Shown one piece after another: positions 1-9,834 of a stretch of 64,000 nucleotides of DNA. The translations under genes and the position numbers were made by a program. This DNA comes from JAIXRY01 sp031972855 (GTDB taxonomy: Bacteria > Patescibacteriota > Minisyncoccia > Phycocordibacterales > UBA9973): the NCBI GenBank assembly GCA_031972855.1, contig DALYDY010000002.1, positions 62,001-126,000 of the forward strand, given 5' to 3'. Each line of letters starts with the position of its first letter. Within the stretch, counting starts at the first letter, position 1. A model generated the notes under the pieces. That model saw only the letters and a list, made by a program, of their open reading frames with translations, had not been told where the DNA came from and made no database searches.

Positions 1-339
1 ATGATTGAAGATTTACTTGAAATATTTTTTGAAATTCACGACTCTACAACCAAAAATCAACAAGGCGCAGACATTGGTACACAGTATCGGTCTGCGATTT
101 TTTGTACAACACAAGAACAACTTGGTGTTGCAAAAGATATTGCAAGTAATGTTCAGAGGCATTTGGATGAAGGAAAGTTTGTAACTACTGAAATAGATCT
201 TGCTAAAACTTTTTATAAAGCAGAAGAATATCATGAAAATTATTATGAGAAGAATAAGAACGTTCCTTATTGTAGTATTGTAATTAGTCCAAAACTAGAG
301 AAGTTACAAAAAGATTTTGCAGATAAATTAAAACAATAA
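1..339 (+). CDS. msrA: Peptide methionine-S-sulfoxide reductase, 3' part (5' end outside window)
   Basis: C-terminal 112 residues of MsrA, which reduces methionine-S-sulfoxide in oxidised proteins. The stretch QGADIGTQYRS is the family hallmark following the IHDPTT-like segment, seen here as IHDSTTKN. The catalytic GCFWC motif lies upstream of this stretch in the family, so it must be outside the window. The first ATG here is probably an internal methionine, not the true start. A strong hairpin terminator follows directly, so this is the last gene of its transcript. Identification is firm; completeness is not. Confidence 0.9.
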   Translation: MIEDLLEIFFEIHDSTTKNQQGADIGTQYRSAIFCTTQEQLGVAKDIASNVQRHLDEGKFVTTEIDLAKTFYKAEEYHENYYEKNKNVPYCSIVISPKLEKLQKDFADKLKQ

Positions 340-349
340 AATCATTAAG

Positions 350-396
350 AACAGGCCGAGAGATTGAGATAAAAAACCCAATCTCTCGGCCTGTTT
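350..396 (+). terminator. Rho-independent terminator after msrA
   Basis: A perfect 17-bp stem (350-366 with 379-395) encloses a 12-base A-rich loop and is followed by a short T-rich tail. It begins 11 bases after the msrA stop. Confidence 0.85.
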
Positions 397-470
397 ACTT
401 TTATATTTAAATATTGTACAATAGTTTCAGATTTTTTATTTTTCACAACCAAAAAAAACATAAAAAAGTT

Positions 471-1022
471 ATGTCACAGTCCAAAAAACAAGCAAAAGAA
501 CCTAGAACTAATCCAGAAGAAGGAGAGCTTTGGGTTAAAAAGTTTAATGAGTTTTTTGAAAACAACTTAGATTCAGGAGTTATTTTTATTTTTGCAGGCT
601 CAATAAAGCTTAAAGAAGCGAAAATGATTGTAGAAAAAGAAGATTTTCACAATTTAAAGAAATTTTCTCACAAAATGATCTTATTGAAAGAGCCACAAGC
701 TACTTTCATAGCCTCTAAAGATTTGGAAAAAAATGATTTCCATATCCATATCGTTTTTAATGATATCGGAGACGATGCCTGTTTTAATTCTCAATCAATA
801 TTATCTCAATTATCGATTGAGATTAATCCAAGCGGTAGTGATCATTATGTTTTTGTAATGAAAACAAAGAATTTTTCCAAAGAAGAAGATAATTGGATTA
901 ATACTGAAATTGGAAACATGAGTTCCAGGTGTTCTGCTTGTGCCTTGAATTTAAAAGAGGCTCAACATGAACATTTTGGAGTACCTAAGGAAAAAATCCT
1001 TGCTGCCACAGGATCGCGTTAA
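471..1022 (+). CDS. Hypothetical protein, 183 aa
   Basis: I do not recognise this protein. It opens with a charged segment MSQSKKQAKEPRTNPEEGE and then alternates strands and helices without a signal peptide or membrane segment, so it is probably cytoplasmic. A short cysteine pair (SRCSAC) lies near residue 155. I chose ATG 471 over the upstream in-frame ATG 414, because the residues before 471 are low-complexity and look like untranslated leader. Its stop codon lies inside the loop of a terminator hairpin. Confidence 0.6.
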   Translation: MSQSKKQAKEPRTNPEEGELWVKKFNEFFENNLDSGVIFIFAGSIKLKEAKMIVEKEDFHNLKKFSHKMILLKEPQATFIASKDLEKNDFHIHIVFNDIGDDACFNSQSILSQLSIEINPSGSDHYVFVMKTKNFSKEEDNWINTEIGNMSSRCSACALNLKEAQHEHFGVPKEKILAATGSR

Positions 1023-1040
1023 GCGGTCCTTTTCTTTTTG
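1011..1040 (+). terminator. Terminator overlapping the stop codon of the preceding gene
   Basis: A 7-bp stem GGATCGC/GCGGTCC with one G-T pair encloses the stop codon, and is followed by TTTTCTTTTT. The -10 box of the next gene starts two bases later, so termination and re-initiation are tightly packed. Confidence 0.7.
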
Positions 1041-1053
1041 CTATAATACAAAA

Positions 1054-1779
1054 ATGAATAAAGATTCCCTTATAAAAGAACTAAAAAAATTTGGAAACAA
1101 AGAACGCGCCGAGCACTCAAAATACTTTTTCAAAACAGGAAAGGGTCAGTACGGAGAAGGAGATATATTTATAGGTGCTACAGTTCCAGAATGTAGAGTA
1201 ATCTCTAAAAAGTATAAAGACTTAGACAAAAAGAGTATTTTAGAATTACTAAAAAATCCATACCATGAAGTGAGGTTAGTCTCTCTGCATATCCTTGTTC
1301 TGCAATACGAAGATGCAACTAAATCAAAAAATGATAAAGAAAGGGAAGTCATATTTAATTTTTATTTCAAAAATAGAAAGTATATAAATAATTGGGATCT
1401 TGTAGATACTTCTGTATACAAGATATTTGGAAACTATCTTTTTGAAAATAAGAAGGCAAGTGAGATAAAAGAAGTTTTGACTTCCCTTTCGAATTCAAAA
1501 AATTTATGGGATAGAAGGATCTCTATAGTCTCGACTTATACTTTTATTAAAAAGGGTGTATTTTCACACACCTTAGACATTGTCCTTATTATAAAGAATG
1601 ACAAAGAAGATCTGAATCATAAAGCTTGTGGTTGGATGCTTCGTGAAGTCGGCAAAAAAGATGAAAATGTACTAAAGAGTTTCTTGCAAAAGTACAAAAA
1701 TTCTCTCCCAAGAACAACCCTCCGTTATGCGATAGAGCGTTTTTCTGAAGCAGAAAGAAAGCAATTTTTGGCGAAATAG
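1054..1779 (+). CDS. DNA alkylation repair protein, AlkD-like
   Basis: A 241-aa all-helical HEAT-like-repeat DNA glycosylase of the AlkD family, which excises 3- and 7-alkylpurines. The family signature NNWDLVDTS is present around residue 110, with the Asp in WDLVD matching the catalytic Asp. A second motif, LWDRRISIVST, supplies the conserved Trp/Arg pair. ATG 1054 is preferred because a TATAAT box (1042-1047) sits six bases upstream. An upstream in-frame ATG at 967 would overlap the previous gene and terminator. Length fits the family (about 235 aa). Confidence 0.88.
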   Translation: MNKDSLIKELKKFGNKERAEHSKYFFKTGKGQYGEGDIFIGATVPECRVISKKYKDLDKKSILELLKNPYHEVRLVSLHILVLQYEDATKSKNDKEREVIFNFYFKNRKYINNWDLVDTSVYKIFGNYLFENKKASEIKEVLTSLSNSKNLWDRRISIVSTYTFIKKGVFSHTLDIVLIIKNDKEDLNHKACGWMLREVGKKDENVLKSFLQKYKNSLPRTTLRYAIERFSEAERKQFLAK

Positions 1780-1871
1780 ATCATTCGCAAAATACTCATT
1801 TTGTGCTATAATACATACATATTTTTATCAGTAGTCCCATATTTTGGGCATAATTTAAAAAACAACTAACT

Positions 1872-2942
1872 ATGTCTAAAAATTATTACGAAATTCTTGG
1901 TGTAGAAAAAGGTGCTTCAAAAGATGAGATCAAGAAGGCCTTTCACAAAATAGCTCACAAACATCACCCAGACAAAAACGGTGGTGACGATACAAAGTTC
2001 AAAGAAGCTAATGAAGCATATCAGACTCTATCTGATGATTCTAAACGTGCTCAATACGACCAATTCGGCAGTGCGGGACCTCAAGGCTTCGGTGGTGGGC
2101 AAGGACAAGGTTTTGGAGGATTTGATTTCTCAGGATTCCAAAATGGTGGAGTAGAATTCGATATGAATGACTTCGGAGATATATTCGGAGATATTTTTGG
2201 TGGAGGACGTTCTCGTGGACCACGTCGTGGAGCAGATATTTCTACTGAACTTCATATTAGTTTTGAAGATTCTGTTTTTGGAACAGAGAGAACTGTGGTA
2301 TTGAACAAAACAGGTGTATGTAAATCTTGTTCTGGTTCTGGTGCAGAATCTGGAAGTAAGCAGAAGACTTGTGACTTATGTAATGGAAAAGGAAGAATTA
2401 TTGAGACGAAGCGTTCTTTCCTTGGTACATTCCAATCAGAGCGTGTTTGTGACTCATGTCGTGGTAGTGGGAAGATCCCAGAACATAAATGTAAGTCTTG
2501 TAACGGAAAAGGTGTAGATCATGTTAGAGAAGAAATAAAAGTGAATATTCCTGCCGGTATAGAAAATGGCCAAATGGTCAGAATGACTGGAATGGGTGAA
2601 GCTGTGTCAGGTGGACAATCAGGAGACTTGTATATTCGTGTGAATGTTCTCGCTCACAAAGAATTCATAAGACAAGGCTTCGATCTATACAAAGATGTAT
2701 CTTTGAAGCTGTCAGATGCTCTCTTAGGCACTACATACAAGCTCAAGACTCTCGATGGTGACCTCGATGTGAAGATTCCAGAAGGAATAACACATGGTGA
2801 ACTTCTTCGTATAAAAGGCAAAGGTGTTCCAAATCGCGGAAAGCGAGGCGATATCTTGCTCCGCATAAAGATCGCTTTCCCAACAAAACTCTCAAAAAAG
2901 ACTCGTGAAATAATAGAAAAATTAAAAGAGGAAGGACTGTAA
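1872..2942 (+). CDS. dnaJ: Chaperone protein DnaJ
   Basis: A full-length 356-aa class I J-protein that stimulates the Hsp70 ATPase and binds unfolded clients. The N-terminal J domain carries HHPDK near residue 33. A Gly/Phe-rich linker follows (about 70-120), then four CxxCxGxG zinc motifs (CKSCSGSG, CDLCNGKG, CDSCRGSG, CKSCNGKG; about 150-215), then the C-terminal beta domains. No grpE or dnaK lies beside it. A TATAAT box at 1807-1812 gives a leader of about 55 nt, unlike the leaderless genes nearby, which leaves room for leader-based control. Confidence 0.97.
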   Translation: MSKNYYEILGVEKGASKDEIKKAFHKIAHKHHPDKNGGDDTKFKEANEAYQTLSDDSKRAQYDQFGSAGPQGFGGGQGQGFGGFDFSGFQNGGVEFDMNDFGDIFGDIFGGGRSRGPRRGADISTELHISFEDSVFGTERTVVLNKTGVCKSCSGSGAESGSKQKTCDLCNGKGRIIETKRSFLGTFQSERVCDSCRGSGKIPEHKCKSCNGKGVDHVREEIKVNIPAGIENGQMVRMTGMGEAVSGGQSGDLYIRVNVLAHKEFIRQGFDLYKDVSLKLSDALLGTTYKLKTLDGDLDVKIPEGITHGELLRIKGKGVPNRGKRGDILLRIKIAFPTKLSKKTREIIEKLKEEGL

Positions 2943-2947
2943 AATAT

Positions 2948-2974
2948 AAAAATCCCGCTTATTGCGGGATTTTT
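2948..2974. terminator. Bidirectional terminator between dnaJ and the convergent YfiH-like gene
   Basis: Stem AATCCCGC/GCGGGATT with a 5-base loop is flanked by A-run and T-run on either side. It can serve both the plus-strand dnaJ and the minus-strand gene ending at 2987. Confidence 0.85.
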
Positions 2975-2986
2975 ATTATAGAGATG

Positions 2987-3592
2987 TTAAATGTCTTCTA
3001 TAATAATTTTCTCTCCAGGATAGAAAAGTCTTCTGTTTACATGATTGTCTCTACCTCTCCATACTACAAGCCTGTTTTGTGTACCATTACCGCTTTTTTT
3101 GTCCCTTCGCCAGCTTGCTAGTTCGGGGTGTTCTGTCGTTGACCTGTCGTCAATAATTAAACTATCTTGTGGTAAATGATCTAATACAGCTTCTTTGAAA
3201 TTAAAAATTATTTCATTATGATTTTCAATAAAATATTTGTCTCCAAATTTTTTATAAATTTTGTCATAACAATCATCTTTTAGAATTTCAAAACTATGTA
3301 AGAATGGTCCGACATAGATACTAACATTAGAATCAAAATGTTCTAACATCTTTTCATGTATACCGTTTACAAAACCTCTCCAGCCAGCATGACATATACC
3401 AATTTTTTCATGATCCCAAAAAGCCACCACTGTACAATCTGCTCCATATGAGACAAGTGCAATATCTGTTCTTTTTGTTATCATGCCATCAGTATTTTCA
3501 AAAGGCTGAGTAAAACCAGAAACAATAACATCTTCTCCTACTAAAACCACATTATTTGAGTGGTTTTGTTTACAAAATAATAGATCTTTCAT
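2987..3592 (-). CDS. YfiH/PgeF-type laccase-domain protein
   Basis: A 201-aa member of the DUF152/YfiH/PgeF family. Relatives are copper- or zinc-dependent purine nucleoside-processing enzymes, also linked to peptidoglycan editing. DGMITKRTDIALVSYGADC matches the core strand plus metal-ligand Cys, and CHAGWRGFVNGI matches the universal HAGWRG ligand motif. It is shorter than typical members (about 245 aa), mainly at the N-terminus. It ends on the shared terminator with dnaJ. Substrate cannot be decided from sequence. Confidence 0.85.
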   Translation of the reverse strand: MKDLLFCKQNHSNNVVLVGEDVIVSGFTQPFENTDGMITKRTDIALVSYGADCTVVAFWDHEKIGICHAGWRGFVNGIHEKMLEHFDSNVSIYVGPFLHSFEILKDDCYDKIYKKFGDKYFIENHNEIIFNFKEAVLDHLPQDSLIIDDRSTTEHPELASWRRDKKSGNGTQNRLVVWRGRDNHVNRRLFYPGEKIIIEDI

Positions 3593-3656
3593 TTTTATAC
3601 TTATTTTAAATAAAGATTACACATATTTGGAAGCAAAGTCAAAAATCTGTGTTTTA

Positions 3657-3684
3657 TTGCATTCCTAAAAACTAAATGTATAAT
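3657..3684 (+). promoter_or_regulatory. Sigma70-type promoter of the RHS toxin gene
   Basis: TTGCAT (3657-3662), a 16-bp spacer and TATAAT (3679-3684). The predicted transcript starts about 3691, immediately before a 9-codon ORF (3693) that overlaps the RHS start. Confidence 0.65.
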
Positions 3685-3692
3685 TAAATATT

Positions 3693-3722
3693 ATGAGTAA
3701 ATATTTTTTCCATGAAATATAA
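3693..3722 (+). CDS. Possible 9-residue leader peptide upstream of the RHS gene
   Basis: ATG 3693 lies eight bases past the TATAAT box, as at this genome's leaderless starts, and opens a frame reading MSKYFFHEI then TAA. Its stop overlaps the RHS start region: RHS ATG 3712-3714, stop 3720-3722, different frame. It could be a translational-coupling leader. It could equally be chance, with ribosomes starting at 3712. Confidence 0.3.
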   Translation: MSKYFFHEI

Positions 3723-6700
3723 ACAACCCACAAAAGATATATTAGATCTTCAAATTTTTTATACTTTATTTAAACGACTAACATTTTCTATGTTGGTCGT
3801 TTTTTCTTTAAATATATATCCTCTGATGGTTTTAGCTGAGGAAATTCCAGAAATTGTTTCTGAAAATCAATCAGAACAAGAGATATTAAATAATATTGTA
3901 TCAGAAGATGCCTTGATTTTAGATAATGAAAATACTGTAAGTGAAGACATTTTGGATATAGATTTAGATATAAAAACAGAATCACAAAATGATGTTAATA
4001 ATGAAAAAGAATTATCTCCTAATGAAGATGGTTTAGAGACAACAAATCAACAAGAAAATTCAGAACAGGGAGATGGAAAAAATCAAATAGTCTCTAAAAA
4101 TTCAAATAATAATCAAATTCCTAAAGTTCAAAATTTTACAGGAGCTATGTTGTATTCCTATGATATACAAATTCCTAAAGGTAGAAGAAATATAGAGCCA
4201 AACATATCTATTTCTTACAATAGTCAACAAATATCAGACCTCACAAATATTGTTGGTTATGGCTGGGAATTTGATATTCCATATATTGAAAGAGTAAACA
4301 AAATAGGTACAGACTCGCTCTATGTTAACAATTATTTCTCTTCATCTTTATCTGGAGAATTAAAAGAAGTCTATACAGGTCTATATAGTCCTAAAGTTGA
4401 AAATGGTGATTTTAATAAATATGAATATGATGGTGTTTTTTGGATTGTAAAAGATAAGATGGGTACGGTATATAAATATGGAGAATTATCTAATGGCAGA
4501 CTCGATGACTCTCTTGGACAAAAGACAAATAAATGGATGCTTACAGAAATTCGTGATCAATATGATAATTTTGTCAGATATGAATATTTTAAGAATGAAG
4601 GTCAAATATATCCTTATAAAATATATTATACAGGAAATGGAGCCACTGATGGTATTTTTGAAATAGAGTTTACAAGAGAAAGTAGGTTGGATATGCTCTC
4701 ATTTTATAATTATGCTTTTCTTGTAAAAAATAATTATAGAATAAATGGAATTAAAATAAAAAAAGAAAATATCCTATTAAAGGAATATATTTTATCTTAC
4801 ATAGTCGGTGATAATTCTAAGAGAAGTTTACTTTATTCTATTTCAGAAGTTGGTTATAAAAATAATCAGACAACAACAAAACCTTCTACAATATTTAATT
4901 ATCAAACAACCACACCTGGTTGGACTTTGGATGATACAACGTGGACAGCACCATTTGCTTTTGGAAATGGTCACGAACAGATGTTAGATGTTAATGGTGA
5001 CGGACTTCAAGATATTACAAAATCAGTTAAAACCAATCTTTATCCACCAAATCCAAATTATCCAGATTTGAATAGTGTGTGGATAAGAAATTCTAATTCA
5101 AAAACATGGTCTTTAGATAATAACTATCAATTACCAATATACTTTTTAGAAAATGAAATACGTGGGGGAGTCTATCAAAATTATTGGGAGCAAGGAGTTA
5201 GATTTGTAGATGTTAATGGTGATTTATTGCCAGATATTATAAAAGCCGAAGAAAATACTTTAACTTCATATGATAGTTCTACACCACCATTCTCTAGGGG
5301 TGGATTTGATGCATATCTAAATACAGGTTCTGGTTGGGTTCAAGATTTATCAAAATCTCCAACTGTGCCAATACAAAGTGATAATAATGTTTATATTTGG
5401 GGTGGAGTTGTTAATGATATGAATGGAGATGGCCTAGCTGAGGTATTTACAAAAATAAACGTTGGTGTTTCTAATGATAGATATCAAAAAAATAATGGTC
5501 AAGGTTTTGATTCTGAAACATTATCAGGAATACCTACAGATAATTCAAAAATGCCGAGTGTTAGATTTGTTGAAATAAATGGTGATGGTTTACCAGATAT
5601 TATATATAGTTATCACAACAATCAATGGCAACAATATTACTACAATACATATATAAATAAAGGAGATAATACTTGGATTTTAGATAATGCATACAATACA
5701 CCATTTAACACATTAAATAATTCTGGAACAGAAAACGGATTACTATTTTTTGATGTTAATAATGATGGACTAACAGATGTTTTACCAAACTATAATCTCC
5801 AATATACTAATAGTGATTATAAAACATATTTAAATACTGGTGCTGGATGGGTCGCTAAACCTACATGGAATATACCACAAGAAGTTGAGAGTGACGCCTT
5901 ACTCGAAGGTAGTATTCATATTGTAGATCTAGACAATAATGGATCACTAGATTTTATTAGAACTATAAATCAAATGCAATTTTATACAAAAGTTCATATA
6001 AATAATAATACTAAAAAAGCTGATTTATTAAGTAAAATAACTCTTTCGAGTAAAGGTTTTTCAGAAATTGAATATAAGAAAAGTTCAGATTTGAGAGACT
6101 CTTCTGGAAATTTATTGAATCCAAACCTACCATTAGTTGTTGATGTTGTTTCAAAAATAACATCAAATGACAATAATGGAATAATCTCTCAGAATGTATA
6201 TAAATACGAAGGTGGTTTTTATTATTTTAATAGTAGCTTAGATCGTAAATTTGCAGGCTTTAATATCATCACAGAAACAGATATAAATGGTGATGTAATA
6301 AAATCATATTATCATCAAGGAAATTCAACTAATAGTTCTTTAGGTGAATACAATGATACTTCATATAAAATTGGGAAATTATATAGACAAGAAAAATATA
6401 ATAATTCTGGAATAATTTTAGAAAAAACTATTAATTCATGGGATGAATATAATCTTGCTACTGATGTAAGTTTTGTAAAACTTAATACTTCTATTGAGTA
6501 TATTCATCATCAAAATCAAATAAATCAAAAGTCTAGTGCTGTTTTATATAACTATGATAATTTAAATGGTAATTTATTGGGTAAAGAAGATCTTGGAGAA
6601 GTTATAGCTCTAAATGATGGTACCTTTACTGATATTGGTAACGATAAAATTGTTTATATATATGAATATGCAAATAATTTATCATCTACAGCAAGGCTTG

Positions 6701-9700
6701 ATTCTTATGTAAAGGATGTTATTAAAAAAGATTATCAAAATACTAAATTTAATGAAACAAAATATTATTATGATAATCAATCTTTTGGCGATGTTTTATT
6801 GGGTAATACAACAAAAGAGTCAAAGTGGATTGATGGTACTCAATATCAAGATTCTGAAAACACATACGATATTTTTGGACTAGTATTAACTACAAAAGAC
6901 TCTCTTTCAAATCAAACATCTTATATATACGATACATATAATTTATATCCAGTAACAATAACTAACCCTCTTTCTCAATCATTAAATTATGAGTACGATT
7001 ACTTTATAGGTAAACCTTCAAAGATTATAGATAGTAATAGTCAGAATGTTTATTATGACTACGATGGTCTTGGTCGTATTATCTCTGAAAGAGGTGGAGA
7101 TAATAGTAATGCTAATAATTATGTAGTTAAAAAGCAGTATTCATATGATGATTACAGTATTCCAAATAGTATTACAATAACAACAAATATAAATAATTCA
7201 TTAAACAACACAACAAAAAACTTTTTTGATGGGTTTGGTAGAAAAATACAGACTAAAATTCAATCAGAAAATAGCTACAACACATCAGATACAATATACA
7301 ACTCTAAAGGATTAGTTTATAAACAATCATTACCATACAATACTAGTTCAAATAACTTTACCCAAATTACAACAAATACTTCACTTATTACAACATACAC
7401 ATACGACATGTTGGGTAGAATTGTGTTGGAGAGTGGTGTAAATGGCTCTATTTCAACAAATTATAATCTACTTGAAATACAAGTCACTGATCAAAAGGGA
7501 AATGTTAAAGATCATATTTATGATATAAGAGGGAATTTAATAAATGTAAAAGAACATGAGGGACTAAATATATATACAACTTCTTATTCTTGGGATATTA
7601 ATAATAATTTAATAAAAATTACTGATTCACAAGGTAATTTGAGACGTTTTACTTATAATGCACTTGGTCTTAGATTGATTGCTGAAGATTTACATAATCC
7701 TCTAGATAATTTCTATGGAACATATTTATACTCATATAATACTAATGGAAATTTGATTTCAGTAAGAAATCCAAAATCTCAAGTAATTCAGTATTCATAC
7801 GACTCATTAAATCGTATTTTAGAAGAAGATTATGTTTCTACTCCATCAATAGAAACCTCCTATACATATGATACTTGTACTTTTGGTGTAGGAAAATTGT
7901 GTAGCACTGTAGAAGCTTCTGGACTACAAGATGACTATATATATTTACCAACAGGTTTAGTTCAAAAACAAGAAAGAATACTAAATAGTAGTTCGTATAT
8001 TATAGAATATGAATATGATTATCAAGGAAATAAGACAAAAATAATATATCCAGACCTTTCAGAAGTTATATATACATATAATAATGGTAATAATATAGAG
8101 AAAATAGATTATACAGACAGTCTAAATACTGCTGGTGTAAATTTGATTTCAAATATTAATTATGGACCACATAATAATATTATTGAAAGGGTTAATAGTA
8201 ATGGAACAAAAACAACATTCGATTACGATCAAAATAATCTATATAGATTAAGTAAAATCAATACCACAGATAATTCATCAAATAAGATTCAAGACATATC
8301 TTACTCTTATGATGTTGTTGGAAATATATTATCAATTACAGATAATTCTCAGACAAAAGGACAGAAATTAGCTATATATACTTATGATGATTTGTATCGT
8401 CTAACAAGTGCAATAATAACATCTCCTCATGGTAATTATTCGCATACATATACATATGATTCTTTGGGAAATATTACCACCAAGTCTGACAATCCAGGCA
8501 CATATTTATATCAAGGAAATACTGGAATAAATAATTATGCAAATCCTCACGCTGTAACAAGTGTTGGTACAGCTGGTTCTACAGGTCTTGTCTCTTATAA
8601 TTATGACGCAAACGGAAATCTCGTTTCTGACTCTCTGGGCACAACCAATACTTATGATTATAAAAATCGTTTAACAAGAACCATTACTCCTAGTGCTGTA
8701 TCTGTTAATTATGAGTATGATTCAAATGGAGCTCGTACTTTATACAAAGTCGGTTCTGATGAGACTTATTATATAAACAATTTATATAATATAAAAAATT
8801 CTAGCGATATTACAAAACATATAAACATTGGAAATAATTCTGCTATTACTATAGAAGTTTTGTCTGGTATTCCTTCAATATATTACAATCACACAGACCA
8901 CCTATCTGGTTCAAATGTAATTACAAATTCATCTGGTACACTAGAACAAGTGCTTGATTACTATCCATTTGGTACAATACGTACGAATGATAAGTCTGGT
9001 TCTTTTGATGAACAAAGGAAGTATACAGGTCATCAAATTGATTCTGATACAAATTATACTTACATGAAAGCAAGATATCAGGATTCTCTTCTTGGTCGAT
9101 TTATAAGTCAGGATCCTGTATTTTGGGAAATATCACAAGAGTGGCTACTTGATCCTCAGAATCAAAATTCATATTCTTATGCAAGAAATAATCCGATAGT
9201 TATGGTTGATCCGGATGGAAGAGAGCCTGTGAAGGTATATGCTGGGACTGCAGCTAGTTTTAAATCAGTCTTAGAAAATAGTACTAGAAGAGTAGGTTTA
9301 TATAAGGGTAACGATGCGCATAATTATATGTTGAGTTTAGGGACTACAAAATTTAATGAAAAGAAATTCTTCAAACCAGAACCTGCTCAAGCTTCTTATT
9401 TTAATAATAGGCAAGGAAGGTATATTTATACAGAAAATGGTGGTTGGATAGACATGGCTCATTTTATGTTTTATGCTGGCAGAGCTTATTATTATGCAAA
9501 TACTAAATATAATTTAAAAAATCCTATTGGGATGGCTCTTCAAGACGGATACGCTCAAGAGTTAACAGATAAACATTTTGCTTCTCAATCAGCATATAGT
9601 TATGAAGATTTACCTTCTGATTTATACGGTGCTGATTTTGCTGTAAATCACTTTAATCTAAGTAGTAATTTAAATTTCAGTGATCAGGTAGAAAATTATT

Positions 9701-9828
9701 TGAATAATATTCTAAAAGCAACAGATCCAGAAAATGCTCCAAATTATAGTAATTTACCTAATAAAGATGGTGAGAATAAATTTCCCACAATGACAAATAA
9801 AACAACAAAACCTATTAATTTAAAATAA
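3712..9828 (+). CDS. Giant secreted RHS/YD-repeat polymorphic toxin with SpvB-like N-terminus
   Basis: A 2038-aa exported protein. Residues 1-42 form a signal peptide ending VLA. A low-complexity acidic region runs to about 140. From about 144 an SpvB/TcaC-like domain begins (GAMLYSYDIQIPKGRRN). Six FG-GAP-like repeats of the DVNGDGLxD type occur between about 424 and 750. A TcdB-middle-like segment lies at about 770-870, and YD repeats at about 1000-1690. The RHS core follows, with GRFISQDPVFW near 1796 and NPIVMVDPDGR ending near 1837. In the family this core forms a cocoon around the C-terminal toxin and marks its boundary. The last 200 residues (1838-2038) are the variable tip. I cannot name their activity, but GGWIDMAHF and YSYEDLPSDLYGADF look conserved. 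Small membrane-anchored genes follow within 6 bases. It is more AT-rich than the housekeeping genes, suggesting acquisition. Confidence 0.92.
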   Translation: MKYKQPTKDILDLQIFYTLFKRLTFSMLVVFSLNIYPLMVLAEEIPEIVSENQSEQEILNNIVSEDALILDNENTVSEDILDIDLDIKTESQNDVNNEKELSPNEDGLETTNQQENSEQGDGKNQIVSKNSNNNQIPKVQNFTGAMLYSYDIQIPKGRRNIEPNISISYNSQQISDLTNIVGYGWEFDIPYIERVNKIGTDSLYVNNYFSSSLSGELKEVYTGLYSPKVENGDFNKYEYDGVFWIVKDKMGTVYKYGELSNGRLDDSLGQKTNKWMLTEIRDQYDNFVRYEYFKNEGQIYPYKIYYTGNGATDGIFEIEFTRESRLDMLSFYNYAFLVKNNYRINGIKIKKENILLKEYILSYIVGDNSKRSLLYSISEVGYKNNQTTTKPSTIFNYQTTTPGWTLDDTTWTAPFAFGNGHEQMLDVNGDGLQDITKSVKTNLYPPNPNYPDLNSVWIRNSNSKTWSLDNNYQLPIYFLENEIRGGVYQNYWEQGVRFVDVNGDLLPDIIKAEENTLTSYDSSTPPFSRGGFDAYLNTGSGWVQDLSKSPTVPIQSDNNVYIWGGVVNDMNGDGLAEVFTKINVGVSNDRYQKNNGQGFDSETLSGIPTDNSKMPSVRFVEINGDGLPDIIYSYHNNQWQQYYYNTYINKGDNTWILDNAYNTPFNTLNNSGTENGLLFFDVNNDGLTDVLPNYNLQYTNSDYKTYLNTGAGWVAKPTWNIPQEVESDALLEGSIHIVDLDNNGSLDFIRTINQMQFYTKVHINNNTKKADLLSKITLSSKGFSEIEYKKSSDLRDSSGNLLNPNLPLVVDVVSKITSNDNNGIISQNVYKYEGGFYYFNSSLDRKFAGFNIITETDINGDVIKSYYHQGNSTNSSLGEYNDTSYKIGKLYRQEKYNNSGIILEKTINSWDEYNLATDVSFVKLNTSIEYIHHQNQINQKSSAVLYNYDNLNGNLLGKEDLGEVIALNDGTFTDIGNDKIVYIYEYANNLSSTARLDSYVKDVIKKDYQNTKFNETKYYYDNQSFGDVLLGNTTKESKWIDGTQYQDSENTYDIFGLVLTTKDSLSNQTSYIYDTYNLYPVTITNPLSQSLNYEYDYFIGKPSKIIDSNSQNVYYDYDGLGRIISERGGDNSNANNYVVKKQYSYDDYSIPNSITITTNINNSLNNTTKNFFDGFGRKIQTKIQSENSYNTSDTIYNSKGLVYKQSLPYNTSSNNFTQITTNTSLITTYTYDMLGRIVLESGVNGSISTNYNLLEIQVTDQKGNVKDHIYDIRGNLINVKEHEGLNIYTTSYSWDINNNLIKITDSQGNLRRFTYNALGLRLIAEDLHNPLDNFYGTYLYSYNTNGNLISVRNPKSQVIQYSYDSLNRILEEDYVSTPSIETSYTYDTCTFGVGKLCSTVEASGLQDDYIYLPTGLVQKQERILNSSSYIIEYEYDYQGNKTKIIYPDLSEVIYTYNNGNNIEKIDYTDSLNTAGVNLISNINYGPHNNIIERVNSNGTKTTFDYDQNNLYRLSKINTTDNSSNKIQDISYSYDVVGNILSITDNSQTKGQKLAIYTYDDLYRLTSAIITSPHGNYSHTYTYDSLGNITTKSDNPGTYLYQGNTGINNYANPHAVTSVGTAGSTGLVSYNYDANGNLVSDSLGTTNTYDYKNRLTRTITPSAVSVNYEYDSNGARTLYKVGSDETYYINNLYNIKNSSDITKHINIGNNSAITIEVLSGIPSIYYNHTDHLSGSNVITNSSGTLEQVLDYYPFGTIRTNDKSGSFDEQRKYTGHQIDSDTNYTYMKARYQDSLLGRFISQDPVFWEISQEWLLDPQNQNSYSYARNNPIVMVDPDGREPVKVYAGTAASFKSVLENSTRRVGLYKGNDAHNYMLSLGTTKFNEKKFFKPEPAQASYFNNRQGRYIYTENGGWIDMAHFMFYAGRAYYYANTKYNLKNPIGMALQDGYAQELTDKHFASQSAYSYEDLPSDLYGADFAVNHFNLSSNLNFSDQVENYLNNILKATDPENAPNYSNLPNKDGENKFPTMTNKTTKPINLK

Positions 9829-9834
9829 ATTAAA

